Positions 24,643 to 38,600 of a DNA stretch of 64,000 nt are shown piece after piece. Position numbers and translations under genes: made by a program. Position 1 is the first letter of the stretch; every line of letters begins with the position of its first letter. The DNA comes from Morinoia aosen (lineage: Eukaryota > Arthropoda > Malacostraca > Amphipoda > Talitridae): assembly GCA_030386875.1 (NCBI GenBank), contig CM059560.1:45550757-45614756 (forward strand), read 5' to 3'. The notes under the pieces are model-generated. The model saw only the letters and a list, made by a program, of their open reading frames with translations. It was not told the DNA's origin and ran no database searches.

Positions 24643-26359
24643 TGTACGTTCTAGAGATATTTCCTGTACTCCTTTGTGCGCTGTAGAGATACCTTCTGCA
24701 CTCCTTTGTGCGCTGTAGAGATACCTTCTGTACTCCTTTGTGCGCAGTAGAGATACCTTCTGTACTCCTTTTACGCTGTAGAGATACCTTCTGTACTCCT
24801 TTGTGCGCTGTAGAGATACCTTCTGTACTCCTTTGTACGCTGTAGAGATACCTCGTGGACTCCTTTGTGCGCTGTAGAGATACCTTCTGTACTCCTTTGT
24901 ACGCTGTAGAGATACCTCGTGTACTCCTTTGTACGTTCTAGAGATATTTCCTGTACTCCTTTGTGCGCTGTAGAGATACCTTCTGTACTCTTTGTGCGCT
25001 GTAAAGATACCTTCTGTACTCCTTTGTGCGCTGTAGAGATACCTTCTGTACTCCTTTGTACGCTGTAGAGATACCTTCTGTACTCCTTTGTGCGCTGTAG
25101 AGATACCTTCTGTACTCCTTTGTACGCTGTAGACATACCTTCTTTACTCCTTTGTACGCTGTAGAGATACCTCGTGTACTCCTTTGTACGTTCTAGAGAT
25201 TTTTCCTGTACTCCTTTGTGCGCTGTAGAGATACCTTCTGTACTCCTTTGTGCGCTATAGAGATACCTTCTGTACTCCTTTTTGCGCTGTAGAGATACCT
25301 TCTGTACTCCTTTGTACGCTGTAGAGATACCTTCTGTACTCCTTTGTGCGCTGTAGAGATACCTTCTGTACTCCTTTGTACGCTGTAGAGATACCTTCTG
25401 TACTCCTTTGTACGCTGTAGAGATACCTCGTGTACTCCTTTGTACGTTCTAGAGATATTTCCTGTACTCCCTTGTGCGCTGTAGAGATACCTTCTGTACT
25501 CCTTTGTGCGCTGTAGAGATACCTTCTGTACTCCTTTGTACGCTGTAGAGATACCTTCTGTACTCCTTTGTGCGCTGTAGAGATACCTTCTGTACTCTTT
25601 TGTGCGCTGTAGAGATACCTTCTGTACTCCTTTGTACGCTGTAGAGATACCTCGTGTACTCCTTTGTACATTCTAGAGATATTTCCTGTACTCCTTTGTG
25701 CGCTGTAGAGATACCTTCTGTACTCCTTTGTGCGCTGTAGAGATACCTTCTGTACTCCTTTGTGCGCTGTAGAGATACCTTCTGTACTCCTTTGTACGCT
25801 GTAGAGATACCTTCTGTACTCCTTTGTGCGCTGTAGAGATACCTTCTGTACTCCTCTGTACGCTGTAGAGTTACCTAGTGTACTCCTTTGTACGTTCTAG
25901 AGATATTTCCTGTACTCCTTTGTGCGCTGTAGAGATACCTTCTGTACTCCTTTGTGCGCTGTAGAGATACCTTCTGTACTCCTTTGACGCTGTAGAGATA
26001 CCTTCTGTACTCCTTTGTACGCTGTAGAGATACTTCGTGTACTCCTTTTTACGTTCTAGAGATATTTCCTGTACTCCTTTGTGCGCTGTAGAGATACCTT
26101 CTGTACTCCTTTGTGCGCTGTAGAGATACCTTTTGTACTCCTTTGTGCGCTGTAGAGATACCTTCTGTACTCCTTTGTGCGCTGTAGAGATACCTTCTGT
26201 ACTCCTTTGTGCGCTGTAGAGATACCTCGTGTACTCCTTTGTACGCTGTAGAGATACCTTCTGTACTCCTTTGTGCGCTGTAGAGATACCTTCTGTACTC
26301 CTTTGAACGCTGTAGAGATACCTTCTGTACTCCTTTGTGCGCTGTAGAGATACCTCGTG
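24411..26359 (+). repeat. Shortened copy of the 3,262-bp superrepeat
   Basis: D intervals from 24423 are 224, 287, 255, 256, 224, 224, 159, 320, matching 224, 288, 256, 256, 224, 224, 191, 320 from 21641. Two 1-bp deletions (near 24770 and near 24990) and one lost monomer account for all differences. The D with GTACATTC (25669) and GTAGACATACC (near 25131) confirm the relationship. The left third of the superrepeat is missing. Confidence 0.87.
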
Positions 26360-28183
26360 TACTCCTTTGTACGTTCTAGAGATATTTCCTGTACTCCTTT
26401 GTGCGCTGTGGAGATACCTTCTGTACTCCTTTGTGCGCTGTAGAGATACCTTCTGTACTCCTTTGTGCGCTGTAGAGATACCTTCTGTACTCCTTTGTGC
26501 GCTGTAGAGATACCTTCTGTACTCCTTTGTACGCTGTAGAGATACCTTCTGTACTCCTTTGTGCGCTGTAGAGATACCTTCTGTACTCCTTTGTGCGCTG
26601 TAGAGATACCTTCTGTACTTCTTTGTACGCTGTAGAGATACCTCGTGTACTCCTTTGTACGTTCTGGAGATATTTCCTGTACTCCTTTGTGCGCTGTAGA
26701 GATACCTTCTGTACTCCTTTGTGCGCTGTAGAGATACCTTCTGTACTCCTTTGTGCGCTGTAGAGATACCTTCTGTACTCCTTTGTACGCTGTAGAGATA
26801 CCTTCTGTACTCCTTTGTGCGCTGTAGAGATACCTTCTGTACTCCTTTGTACGCTGTAGAGATACCTCGTGTACTCCTTTGTACGTTCTAGAGATATTTC
26901 CTGTACTCCTTTGTGCGCTGTAGAGATACCTTCTGCACTCCTTTGTGCGCTGTGGAGATACCTTCTGTACTCCTTTGTGCGCTGTAGAGATACCTTCTGT
27001 ACTCCTTTGTACGCTGTAGAGATACCTTCTGTACTCCTTTGTGCGCTGTAGAGATACCTTCTGTACTCCTTTGTACGCTGTAGAGATACCTCGTGTACTC
27101 CTTTGTGCGCTGTAGAGATACCTTCTGTACTCCTTTGTACGCTGTAGAGATACCTCGTGTACTCCTTTGTACGTTCTAGAGATATTTCCTGTACTCCTTT
27201 GTGCGCTGTAGAGATACCTTCTGTACTCCTTTGTGCGCTGTAAAGATACCTTCTGTACTCCTTTGTGCGCTGTAGAGATACCTTCTGTACTCCTTTGTAC
27301 GCTGTAGAGATACCTTCTGTACTCCTTTGTGCGCTGTAGAGATACCTTCTGTACTCCTTTGTACGCTGTAGAGATACCTTCTGTACTCCTTTGTACGCTG
27401 TAGAGATACCTCGTGTACTCCTTTGTACGTTCTAGAGATATTTCCTGTACTCCTTTGTGCGCTGTAGAGATACCTTCTGTACTCCTTTGTGCGCAATAGA
27501 GATACCTTCTGTACTCCTTTTTGCGCTGTAGAGATACCTTCTGTACTCCTTTGTACGCTGTAGAGATACCTTCTGTACTCCTTTGTGCGCTGTAGAGATA
27601 CCTTCTGTACTCCTTTGTAGGCTGTAGAGATACCTTCTGTACTCCTTTGTACGCTGTAGAGATACCTCGTGTACTCCTTTGTACGTTCTAGAGATATTTC
27701 CTGTACTCCCTTGTGCGCTGTAGAGATACCTTCTGTACTCCTTTGTGCGCTGTAGAGATACCTTCTGTACTCCTTTGTACGCTGTAGAGATACCTTCTGT
27801 ACTCCTTAGTGCGCTGTAGAGATACCTTCTGTACTCTTTTGTGCGCTGTAGAGATACCTTCTGTACTTCTTTGTACGCTGTAGAGATACCTCGTGTACTC
27901 CTTTGTACGTTCTAGAGATATTTCCTGTACTCCTTTGTGCGCTGTAGAGATACCTTCTGTACTCCTTTGTGCGCTGTAGAGATACCTTCTGTACTCCTTT
28001 GTGCGCTGTAGAGATACCTTCTGTACTCCTTTGTGCGCTGTAGAGATACCTTCTGTACTCCTTTGTACGCTGTAGAGATACCTTCTGTACTCCTTTGTGC
28101 GCTGTAGAGATACCTTCTGTACTCCTTTGTACGCTGTAGAGATACCTTCTGTACTCCTTTGTACGCTGTAGAGATACCTCGTG
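26360..28183 (+). repeat. Superrepeat segment, copy of 34.9-35.9 kb and of 1.2-2.2 kb
   Basis: D intervals from 26884 are 288, 256, 256, 224. The same series occurs from 34883 (offset 7,999 bp) and from 1167 (offset 25,717 bp). All three copies share a GTGGAG monomer just after the first D. GCGCAATAGAG occurs near 27492 and near 35491, and also near 1776. The right end (28196) runs into the next family. Confidence 0.85.
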
Positions 28184-29943
28184 TACTCCTTTGTACGTTC
28201 TAGAGATATTTCCTGTACTCCTTTGTGCGCTGTAGAGATACCTTCTGTACTCCTTTGTGCGCTATAGAGATACCTTCTGTACTCCTTTTTGCGCTGTAGA
28301 GATACCTTCTGTACTCCTTTGTACGCTGTAGAGATACCTTCTGTACTCCTTTGTGCGCTGTAGAGATACCTTCTGTACTCCTTTGTACGCTGTAGAGATA
28401 CCTTCTCTACTCCTTTGTACGCTGTAGAGATACCTCGTGTACTCCTTTGTACGTTCTGGAGATATTTCCTGTACTCCCTTGTGCGCTGTAGAGATACCTT
28501 CTGTACTCCTTTTTGCGCTGTAGAGATACCTTCTGTACTCCTTTGTACGCTGTAGAGATACCTTCTCTACTCCTTTGTGCGCTGTAGAGATACCTTCTGT
28601 ACTCCTTTGTACGCTGTAGAGATACCTCGTGTACTCCTTTGTACGTTCTAGAGATATTTCCTGTACTCCTTTGTGCGCTGTAGAGATACCTTCTGTACTC
28701 CTTTGTGCGCTGTAGAGATACCTTCTGTACTCCTTTGTGCGCTGTAGAGATACCTTCTGTACTCCTTTGTACGCTGTAGAGATACCTTCTGTACTCCTTT
28801 GTGCGCTGTAGAGATACCTTCTGTACTCCTTTGTACGCTGAAGAGATACCTCGTGTACTCCTTTGTACGTTCTAGAGATATTTCCTGTACTCCTTTGTGC
28901 GCTGTAGAGATACCTTCTGTACTCCTTTGTGCGCTGTAGAGATACCTTCTGTACTCCTTTGTGCGCTGTTGAGATACTTTCTGTACTCCTTTGTACGCTG
29001 TAGAGATACCTTCTGTACTCCTTTGTGCGCTGTAGAGATACCTTCTGTAATCTTTTGTACGCTGTAGAGATACCTCGTGTACTCCTTTGTACGTTCTAGA
29101 GATATTTCCTGTACTCCTTTGTGCGCTGTAGAGATACTTTCTGTACTCCTTTGTGCGCTGTACAGATACCTTCTGTACTCCTTTGTGCGCTGTAGAGATA
29201 CCTTCTGTACTCCTTTGTGCGCTGTAGAGATACCTTCTGTACTCCTTTGTACGCTGTAGAGATACCTTCTGTACTCCTTTGTGCGCTGTAAAGATACCTT
29301 CTGTACTCCTTTGTACGCTGTAGAGATACCTCGTGTACTCCTTTGTACGTTCTAGAGATATTTCCTGTACTCCTTGGTGCGCTGTAGAGTTACCTTCTGT
29401 ACTCCTTTGTGCGCTGTAGAGATACCTTCTGTACTCCTTTGTGCGCTGTAGAGATACCTTCTGTACTCCTTTGTACGCTCTAGAGATACCTTCTGTACTC
29501 CTTTGTGCGCTGTAGAGATACCTTCTGTCCTCCTTTGTGCGCTGTAGAGATACCTTCTGTACTCCTTTGTACGCTGTATAGATACCTCGTGTACTCCTTT
29601 GTACGTTCTAGAGATATTTCCTGTACTCCTTTGTGCGCTGTAGAGATACCTTCTGTACTCCTTTGTGCGCTGTAGAGATACCTTTTGTACTCCTTTGTGC
29701 GCTGTAGAGATACCTTCTGTACTCCTTTGTACGCTGTATAGATACCTTCTGTACTCCTTTGTGCGCTGTAGAGATACCTTCTGTACTCCTTTGTACGCTG
29801 TAGAGATACCTCGTGTACTCCTTTGTACGTTCTAGATTTATTTCCTGTACTCCTTTGTGCGCTGTAGAGATACCTTCTGTACTTCTTTGTGCGCTGTAGA
29901 GATACCTTCTGTACTCCTTTGTACGCTGTATAGATACCTCGTG
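28184..29943 (+). repeat. Superrepeat segment, copy of 15.4-17.1 kb
   Basis: D monomers at 28196, 28452, 28644, 28868, 29092, 29348, 29604, 29828 and 29956. From 28868 onward each lies 12,793 bp from its counterpart at 16075-17163. The first interval is one monomer shorter than in the other copy (192 against 224). Shared variants are TGTACAGATAC, AGATTTATTT, and CTGTAATCTTTTG near 29046 and 16254. Confidence 0.88.
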
Positions 29944-30519
29944 TACTCCTTTGTACGTTCTAGAGATATTTCCTGTACTCCTTTGTGCGCTGTAGAGATA
30001 CCTTCTGTACTCCTTTGTGCGCTGTAGAGATACCTTCTGTACTCCTTTGTGCGCTGTAGAGATACCTCGTGTACTCCTTTGTACGCTGTAGAGATACCTT
30101 CTGTACTCCTTTGTACGCTGTAGAGATACCTCGTATACTCCTTTGTGCGCTGTAGAGATACCTTCTGTACTCCTTTGTGCGCTGTAGAGATACCTTCTGT
30201 ACTCCTTTGTGCGCTGTAGAGATACCTTCTGTACTCCTTTGTGCGCTGTAGAGATACCTTCTGTACTCCTTTGTGCGCTGTAGAGATACCTTTTGTACTC
30301 CTTTGTGCGCTGTAGAGATACCTTCTGTACTCCTTTGTGCGCTGTAGAGATACCTTCTGTACTCCTTTGTGCGCTGTAGAGATACCTCGTGTACTCCTTT
30401 GAACGCTGTAGAGATACCTTCTGTACTCCTTTGTGCGCTGTAGAGATACCTTCTGTACTCCTTTGAACGCTGTAGAGATACCTTCTGTACTCCTTTGTGC
30501 GATGTAGAGATACCTCGTG
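29944..30519 (+). repeat. D-free block, 18-monomer interval
   Basis: No D between 29956 and 30532 (576 bp). It is the counterpart of the intervals at 17163-17675 (512 bp) and 20362-20937 (575 bp). It is made of A monomers with B monomers, orphan C ends and two TTTGAACGCTG variants (near 30400 and 30462). It contains nothing but satellite. Confidence 0.82.
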
Positions 30520-32119
30520 TACTCCTTTGTACGTTCTAGAGATATTTCCTGTACTCCTTTGTGCGCTGTAGAGATTCCTTCTGTACTCCTTTGTGCGCTG
30601 TAGAGATACCTTCTGTACTCCTTTGTGCGCTGTAGAGATACCTTCTGTACTCCTTTGTGCGCTGTAGAGATACCTTCTGTACTCCTTTGTGCGCTGTAGA
30701 GATACCTCGTGTACTCCTTTGTACGTTCTAGAGATATTTCCTGTACTCCTTTGTGCGCTGTAGAGATACCTTTTGTACTCCTTTGTGCGCTGTAGAGATA
30801 CCTTCTCTACTCCTTTGCGCGCTGTAGAGATACCTTCTGTACTCCTTTTTACGCTGTAGAGATACCTTCTGTACTCCTTTGTGCGCTGTAGAGATACCTT
30901 CTGTACTCCTTTGTACGCTGTAGAGATACCTCGTGTACTCCTTTGTACGTTCTAGAGATATTTCCTGTACTCCTTTGTGCGCTGTAGAGATACCTTCTGT
31001 ACTCCTTTGTGCGCTGTAGAGATACCTTCTGTACTCCTTTGTGCGCTGTAGAGATACCTTCTGTACTCCTTTGTGCGCTGTAGAGATACCTTCTGTACTC
31101 CTTTGTACGCTGTAGAGATACCTTCTGTACTCCTTTGTGCGCTGTAGAGATACCTTCTGTACTCCTTTGTGCGCTGTAGAGATACCTTCTGTACTTCTTT
31201 GTATGCTGTAGAGATACCTCGTGTACTCCTTTGTACGTTCTAGAGATATTTCCTGTACTCCTTTGAGCGCTGTAGAGATACCTTCTGTACTCCTTTGTGC
31301 GCTGTAGAGATACCTTCTGTACTCCTTCGTGCGCTGTAGAGATACCTTCTGTACTCCTTTGTACGCTGTAGAGATACCTTCTGTACTCCTTTGTGCGCTG
31401 TAGAGATACCTTCTGTACTCCTTTGTACGCTGTAGAGATACCTCGTGTACTCCTTTGTACGTTCTAGAGATATTTCCTGTACTCCTTTGTGCGCTGTAGA
31501 GATACCTTCTGCACTCCTTTGTGCGCTGTAGAGATACCTTCTGTACTCCTTTGTGCGCTGTAGAGATACCTTCTGTACTCCTTTGTACGCTGTAGAGATA
31601 CCTTCTGTACTCCTTTGTGCGCTGTAGAGATACCTTCTGTACTCCTTTGTACGCTGTAGAGATACCTCGTGTACTCCTTTGTACGTTCTAGAGATATTTC
31701 CTGTACTCCTTTGTGCGCTGTAGAGATACCTTCTGTACTCCTTTGTGCGCTGTAAAGATACCTTCTGTACTCCTTTGTGCGCTGTAGAGATACCTTCTGT
31801 ACTCCTTTGTACGCTGTAGAGATACCTTCTGTACTCCTTTGTGCGCTGTAGAGATACCTTCTGTACTCCTTTGTACGCTGTAGACATACCTTCTGTACTC
31901 CTTTGTACGCTGTAGAGATACCTCGTGTACTCCTTTGTACGTTCTAGAGATTTTTCCTGTACTCCTTTGTGCGCTGTAGAGATACCTTCTGTACTCCTTT
32001 GTGCGCTATAGAGATACCTTCTGTACTCCTTTTTGCGCTGTAGAGATACCTTCTGTACTCCTTTGTGCGCTGTAGAGATACCTTCTGTACTCCTTTGTGC
32101 GCTGTAGAGATACCTCGTG
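30520..32119 (+). repeat. Truncated copy of the 3,262-bp superrepeat
   Basis: D intervals from 30532 are 192, 224, 288, 224, 224, 256, then 192 to the D at 32132. The full-length pattern is 192, 224, 288, 224, 288, 256, 256, 224. Two monomers have been lost from the fifth interval, and the copy ends early where the next full copy restarts. GTAGACATACC near 31881 and CGCTATAGAG near 32004 place it in this family. Confidence 0.85.
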
Positions 32120-34614
32120 TACTCCTTTGTACGTTCTAGAGATATTTCCTGTACTCCTTTGTGCGCTGTAGAGATACCTTCTGTACTCCTTTGTGCGCTG
32201 TAGAGATACCTTCTGTACTCCTTTGCGCGCTGTAGAGATACCTTCTGTACTCCTTTTTACGCTGTAGAGATACCTTCTGTACTCCTTTGTGCGCTGTAGA
32301 GATACCTTCTGTACTCCTTTGTACGCTGTAGAGATACCTCGTGTACTCCTTTGTACGTTCTAGAGATATTTCCTGTACTCCTTTGTGCGCTGTAGAGATA
32401 CCTTCTGTACTCCTTTGTGCGCTGTAGAGATACCTTCTGTACTCCTTTGTGCGCTGTAGAGATACCTTCTGTACTCCTTTGTGCGCTGTAGAGATACCTT
32501 CTGTACTCCTTTGTACGCTGTAGAGATACCTTCTGTACTCCTTTGTGCGCTGTAGAGATACCTTCTGTACTCCTTTGTGCGCTGTAGAGATACCTTCTGT
32601 ACTTCTTTGTACGCTGTAGAGATACCTCGTGTACTCCTTTGTACGTTCTAGAGATATTTCCTGTACTCCTTTGTGCGCTGTAGAGATACCTTCTGTACTC
32701 CTTTGTGCGCTGTAGAGATACCTTCTGTACTCCTTTGTGCGCTGTAGAGATACCTTCTGTACTCCTTTGTACGCTGTAGAGATACCTTCTGTACTCCTTT
32801 GTGCGCTGTAGAGATACCTTCTGTACTCCTTTGTACGCTGTAGAGATACCTCGTGTACTCCTTTGTACGTTCTAGAGATATTTCCTGTACTCCTTTGTGC
32901 GCTGTAGAGATACCTTCTGCACTCCTTTGTGCGCTGTAGAGATACCTTCTGTACTCCTTTGTGCGCTGTAGAGATACCTTCTGTGCTCCTTTGTACGCTG
33001 TAGAGATACCTTCTGTACTCCTTTGTGCGCTGTAGAGATACCTTCTGTACTCCTTTGTACGCTGTAGAGATACCTCGTGTACTCCTTTGTGCGCTGTAGA
33101 GATACCTTCTGTACTCCTTTGTACGCTGTAGAGATACCTCGTGTACTCCTTTGTACGTTCTAGAGATATTTCCTGTACTCCTTTGTGCGCAGTAGAGATA
33201 CCTTCTGTACTCCTTTGTGCGCTGTAAAGATACCTTCTGTACTCCTTTGTGCGCTGTAGAGATACCTTCTGTACTCCTTTGTACGCTGTAGAGATACCTT
33301 CTGTACTCCTTTGTGCGCTGTAGAGATACCTTCTGTACTCCTTTGTACGCTGTAGACATACCTTCTGTACTCCTTTGTACGCTGTAGAGATACTTCGTGT
33401 ACTCCTTTGTACGTTCTAGAGATTTTTCCTGTACTCCTTTGTGCGCTGTAGAGATACCTTTTGTACTCCTTTGTGCGCTATAGAGATACCTTCTGTACTC
33501 CTTTTTGCGCTGTAGAGATACCTTCTGTACTCCTTTGTACGCTGTAGAGATACCTTCTGTACTCCTTTGTGCGCTGTAGAGATACCTTCTGTACTCCTTT
33601 GTACGCTGTAGGGATACCTTCTGTACTCCTTTGTACGCTGTAGAGATACCTCGTGTACTCCTTTGTACGTTCTAGAGATATTTCCTGTACTCCCTTGTGC
33701 GCTGTAGAGATACCTTCTGTACTCCTTTGTGCGCTGTAGAGATACCTTCTGTACTCCTTTGTACGCTGTAGAGATACCTTCTGTACTCCTTTGTGCGCTG
33801 TAGAGATACCTTCTGTACTCTTTTGTGCGCTGTAGAGATACCTTCTGTACTCCTTTGTACGCTGTAGAGATACCTCGTGTACTCCTTTGTACATTCTAGA
33901 GATATTTCCTGTACTCCTTTGTGCGCTGTAGAGATACCTTCTGTACTCCTTTGTGCGCTGTAGAGATACCTTCTGTACTCCTTTGTGCGCTGTAGAGATA
34001 CCTTCTGTACTCCTTTGTACGCTGTAGAGATACCTTCTGTACTCCTTTGTGCGCTGTAGAGATACCTTCTGTACTCCTTTGTACGCTGTAGAGTTACCTC
34101 GTGTACTCCTTTGTACGTTCTAGAGATATTTCCTGTACTCCTTTGTGCGCTGTAGAGATACCTTCTGTACTCCTTTGTGCGCTGTAGAGATACCTTCTGT
34201 ACTCCTTTGTGCGCTGTAGAGATACCTTCTGTACTCCTTTGACGCTGTAGAGATACCTTCTGTACTCCTTTGTACGCTGTAGAGATACTTCGTGTACTCC
34301 TTTTTACGTTCTAGAGATATTTCCTGTACTCCTTTGTGCGCTGTAGAGATACCTTCTGTACTCCTTTGTGCGCTGTAGAGATACCTTTTGTACTCCTTTG
34401 TGCGCTGTAGAGATACCTTCTGTACTCCTTTGTGCGCTGTAGAGATACCTTCTGTACTCCTTTGTGCGCTGTAGAGATACCTCGTGTACTCCTTTGTACG
34501 CTGTAGAGATACCTTCTGTACTCCTTTGTGCGCTGTAGAGATACCTTCTGTACTCCTTTGAACGCTGTAGAGATACCTTCTGTACTCCTTTGTGCGCTGT
34601 AGAGATACCTCGTG
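32120..34614 (+). repeat. 3,262-bp superrepeat family, full-barcode copy 3
   Basis: D intervals from 32132 are 224, 288, 224, 288, 256, 256, 224, 224, 191, 320, exactly as from 17867 and from 21129. The offset from copy 2 is 11,003 bp throughout. It has the GTACATTC D at 33892 and GTAGACATACC near 33353. The three copies are not all adjacent, and shortened copies lie between copies 2 and 3. Confidence 0.92.
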
Positions 34615-35670
34615 TACTCCTTTGTACGTTCTAGAGATATTTCCTGTACTCCTTTGTGCGCTGTAGAGATACCTTCTGTACTCCTTTGTGCGCTGTAGAG
34701 ATACCTTCTGTACTCCTTTGTGCGCTGTAGAGATACCTTCTGTACTCCTTTGTGCGCTGTAGAGATACCTTCTGTACTCCTTTGTACGCTGTAGAGATAC
34801 CTTCTGTACTCCTTTGTGCGCTGTAGAGATACCTTCTGTACTCCTTTGTACGCTGTAGAGATACCTCGTGTACTCCTTTGTACGTTCTAGAGATATTTCC
34901 TGTACTCCTTTGTGCGCTGTAGAGATACCTTCTGCACTCCTTTGTGCGCTGTGGAGATACCTTCTGTTCTCCTTTGTGCGCTGTAGAGATACCTTCTGTA
35001 CTCCTTTGTACGCTGTAGAGATACCTTCTGTACTCCTTTGTGCGCTGTAGAGATACCTTCTGTACTCCTTTGTACGCTGTAGAGATACCTCGTGTACTCC
35101 TTTGTGCGCTGTAGAGATACCTTCTGTACTCCTTTGTACGCTGTAGAGATACCTCGTGTACTCCTTTGTACGTTCTAGAGATATTTCCTGTACTCCTTTG
35201 TGCGCTGTAGAGATACCTTCTGTACTCCTTTGTGCGCTGTAAAGATACCTTCTGTACTCCTTTGTGCGCTGTAGAGATACCTTCTGTACTCCTTTGTACG
35301 CTGTAGAGATACCTTCTGTACTCCTTTGTGCGCTGTAGAGATACCTTCTGTACTCCTTTGTACGCTGTAGAGATACCTTCTGTACTCCTTTGTACGCTGT
35401 AGAGATACCTCGTGTACTCCTTTGTACGTTCTAGAGATATTTCCTGTACTCCTTTGTGCGCTGTAGAGATACCTTCTGTACTCCTTTGTGCGCAATAGAG
35501 ATACCTTCTGTACTCCTTTTTGCGCTGTAGAGATACCTTCTGTACTCCTTTGTACGCTGTAGAGATACCTTCTGTACTCCTTTGTGCGCTGTAGAGATAC
35601 CTTCTGTACTCCTTTGTACGCTGTAGAGATGCCTTCTGTACTCTTTTGTACGCTGTAGAGATACCTCGTG
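34615..35670 (+). repeat. Superrepeat segment, copy of 26.6-27.7 kb
   Basis: D monomers at 34627, 34883, 35171, 35427 and 35683. From 34883 each lies 7,999 bp from 26884-27684. It has the GTGGAG marker (near 34950) and GCGCAATAGAG (near 35491). It joins the end of a 3,262-bp-family copy to the start of the 4,094-bp tandem pair. Confidence 0.83.
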
Positions 35671-38600
35671 TACTCCTTTGTACGTTCTAGAGATATTTCC
35701 TGTACTCCCTTGTGCGCTGTAGAGATACCTTCTGTACTCCTTTGTGCGCTGTAGAGATACCTTCTGTACTCCTTTGTACGCTGTAGAGATACCTTCTGTA
35801 CTCCTTTGTGCGCTGTAGAGATACCTTCTGTACTCTTTTGTGCGCTGTAGAGATACCTTCTGTACTCCTTTGTACGCTGTAGAGATACCTCGTGTACTCC
35901 TTTGTACGTTCTAGAGATATTTCCTGTACTCCTTTGTGCGCTGTAGAGATACCTTCTGTACTCCTTTGTGCGCTGTAGAGATACCTTCTGTACTCCTTTG
36001 TGCGCTGTAGAGATACCTTCTGTACTCCTTTGTACGCTGTAGAGATACCTTCTGTACTCCTTTGTGCGCTGTAGAGATACCTTCTGTACTCCTTTGTACG
36101 CTGTAGAGATACCTCGTGTACTCCTTTGTACGTTCTAGAGATATTTCCTGTACTCCTTTGTGCGCTGTAGAGATACCTTCTGTACACCTTTGTGCGCTGT
36201 AGAGAAACCTTCAGTACACCTTTGTGCGCTGTAGAGATACTTTCTGTACTCCTTTGTACGCTGTAGAGATACCTTCTGTACTCCTTTGTGCGCTGTAGAG
36301 ATACCTTCTGTACTCCTTTGTACGCTGTAGAGATACCTCGTGTACTCTTTTGTACGTTCTAGAGATATTTCCTTTACTCCTTTGTGCGCTGTAGAGATAC
36401 TTTCTGTACTCCTTTGTGCGCTGTAGAGATACCTTCTGTACTCCTTTGTGCGCTGTAGAGATACCTTCTGTACTATTTGTGCGCTGTAGAGATACCTTCT
36501 GTACTCCTTTGTACGCTGTAGAGATACCTTCTGTAGTCCTTTGTGCGCTGTAGAGATACCTTCTGTATTCCTTTGTACGCTGTAGAGATACCTCGTGTAC
36601 TCCTTTGTACGTTCTAGAGATATTTCCTGTACTCCTTTGTGCGCTGTAGAGTTACCTTCTGTACTCCTTTGTGCGCTGTAGAGATACCTTCTGTACTCCT
36701 TTGTGCGCTGTAGAGATACCTTCTGTAATCCTTTGTACGCTGTAGAGATACCTTCTGTACTCCTTTGTGCGCTGTAGAGATACCTTCTGTACTCCTTTGT
36801 GCGCTGTAGAGATACCTTCTGTACTCCTTTGTACGCTGTAGAGATACCTCGTGTACTCCTTTGTACGTTCTAGAGATATTTCCTGTACTCCTTTGTGCGC
36901 TGTAGAGATACCTTCTGTACTCCTTTGTGCGCTGTAGAGATACCTTCTGTACTCCTTTGTGCGCTGTAGAGATACCTTCTGTACTCCTTTGTACGCTGTA
37001 GAGATACCTTCTGTACTCCTTTGTGCGCTGTAGAGATACCTTCTGTACTCCTTTGACGCTGTAGAGATACCTTCTGTACTCCTTTGTACGCTGTAGAGAT
37101 ACTTCGTGTACTCCTTTTTACGTTCTAGAGATATTTCCTGTACTCCTTTGTGCGCTGTAGAGATACCTTCTGTACTCCTTTGTGCGCTGTAGAGATACCT
37201 TTTGTACTCCTTTGTGCGCTGTAGAGATACCTTCTGTACTCCTTTGTGCGCTGTAGAGATACCTTCTGTACTCCTTTGTGCGCTTTAGAGATACCTCGTG
37301 TACTCCTTTGTACGCTGTAGAGATACCTTCTGTACTCCTTTGTGCGCTGTAGAGATACCTTCTGTACTCCTTTGAACGCTGTAGAGATACCTTCTGTACT
37401 CCTTTGTGCGCTGTAGAGATACCTCGTGTACTCCTTTGTACGTTCTAGAGATATTTCCTGTACTCCTTTGTGCGCTGTAGAGATTCCTTCTGTACTCCTC
37501 TGTGCGCTGTAGAGAGACCTTCTGTACTCCTTTGTGCGCTGTAGAGATACCTTCTGTACTCCTTTGTGCGCTGTAGAGATACCTTCTGTACTTCTTTGTG
37601 CGCTGTAGAGATACCTCGTGTACTCCTTTGTACGTTCTAGAGATATTTCCTGTACTCCTTTGTGCGCTGTAGAGATACCTTCTGTACTCCTTTGTGCGCT
37701 GTAGAGATGCCTTCTGTACTCCTTTGCGCGCTGTAGAGATACCTTCTGTACTCCTTTGTACGCTGTAGAGATACCTTCTGTACTCCTTTGTGCGCTGTAG
37801 AGATACCTTCTGTACTCCTTTGTACGCTGTAGAGATACCTCGTGTACTCCTTTGTACGTTCTAGAGGTATTTCCTGTACTCCTTTGTGCGCTGTAGAGAT
37901 ACCTTCTGTACTCCTTTGTGCGCTGTAGAGATACCTTCTGTACTCCTTTGTGCGCTGTAGAGATACCTCCTGTACTCCTTTGTGCGCTGTAGAGATACCT
38001 TCTGTACTCCTTTGTACGCTGTAGAGATACCTTCTGTACTCCTTTGTGCGCTGTAGAGATACCTTCTGTACTCCTTTGTACGCTGTAGAGATACCTCGTG
38101 TACTCCTTTGTACGTTCTAGAGATATTTCCTGTACTCCTTTGTGCGCTGTAGAGATACCTTCTGTACTCCTTTGTGCGCTATAGAGATACCTTCTGTACT
38201 CCTTTGTGCGCTGTAGAGATACCTTCTGTACTCCTTTGTACGCTGTAGAGATTCCTTCTGTACTCCTTTGTGCGCTGTAGAGATACCTTCTGTACTCCTT
38301 TGTGCGCTGTAGAGATACCTTCTGTTCTCCTTTGTACGCTGTAGAGATACCTCGTGTACTCCTTTGTACGTTCTAGAGATATTTCCTGTACTCCTTTGTG
38401 CGCTGTAGAGATACCTTCTGTACTCCTTTGTGCGCTGTAGAGATACCTTCTGTACTCCTTTGTGCGCTGTAGAGATACCTTCTGTACTCCTTTGTACGCT
38501 GTAGAGATACCTTCTGTACTCCTTTGTGCGCTGTAGAGATACCTTCTGTACTCCTTTGTACGCTGTAGAGATACCTCGTGTACTCCTTTGTACGTTCTAG

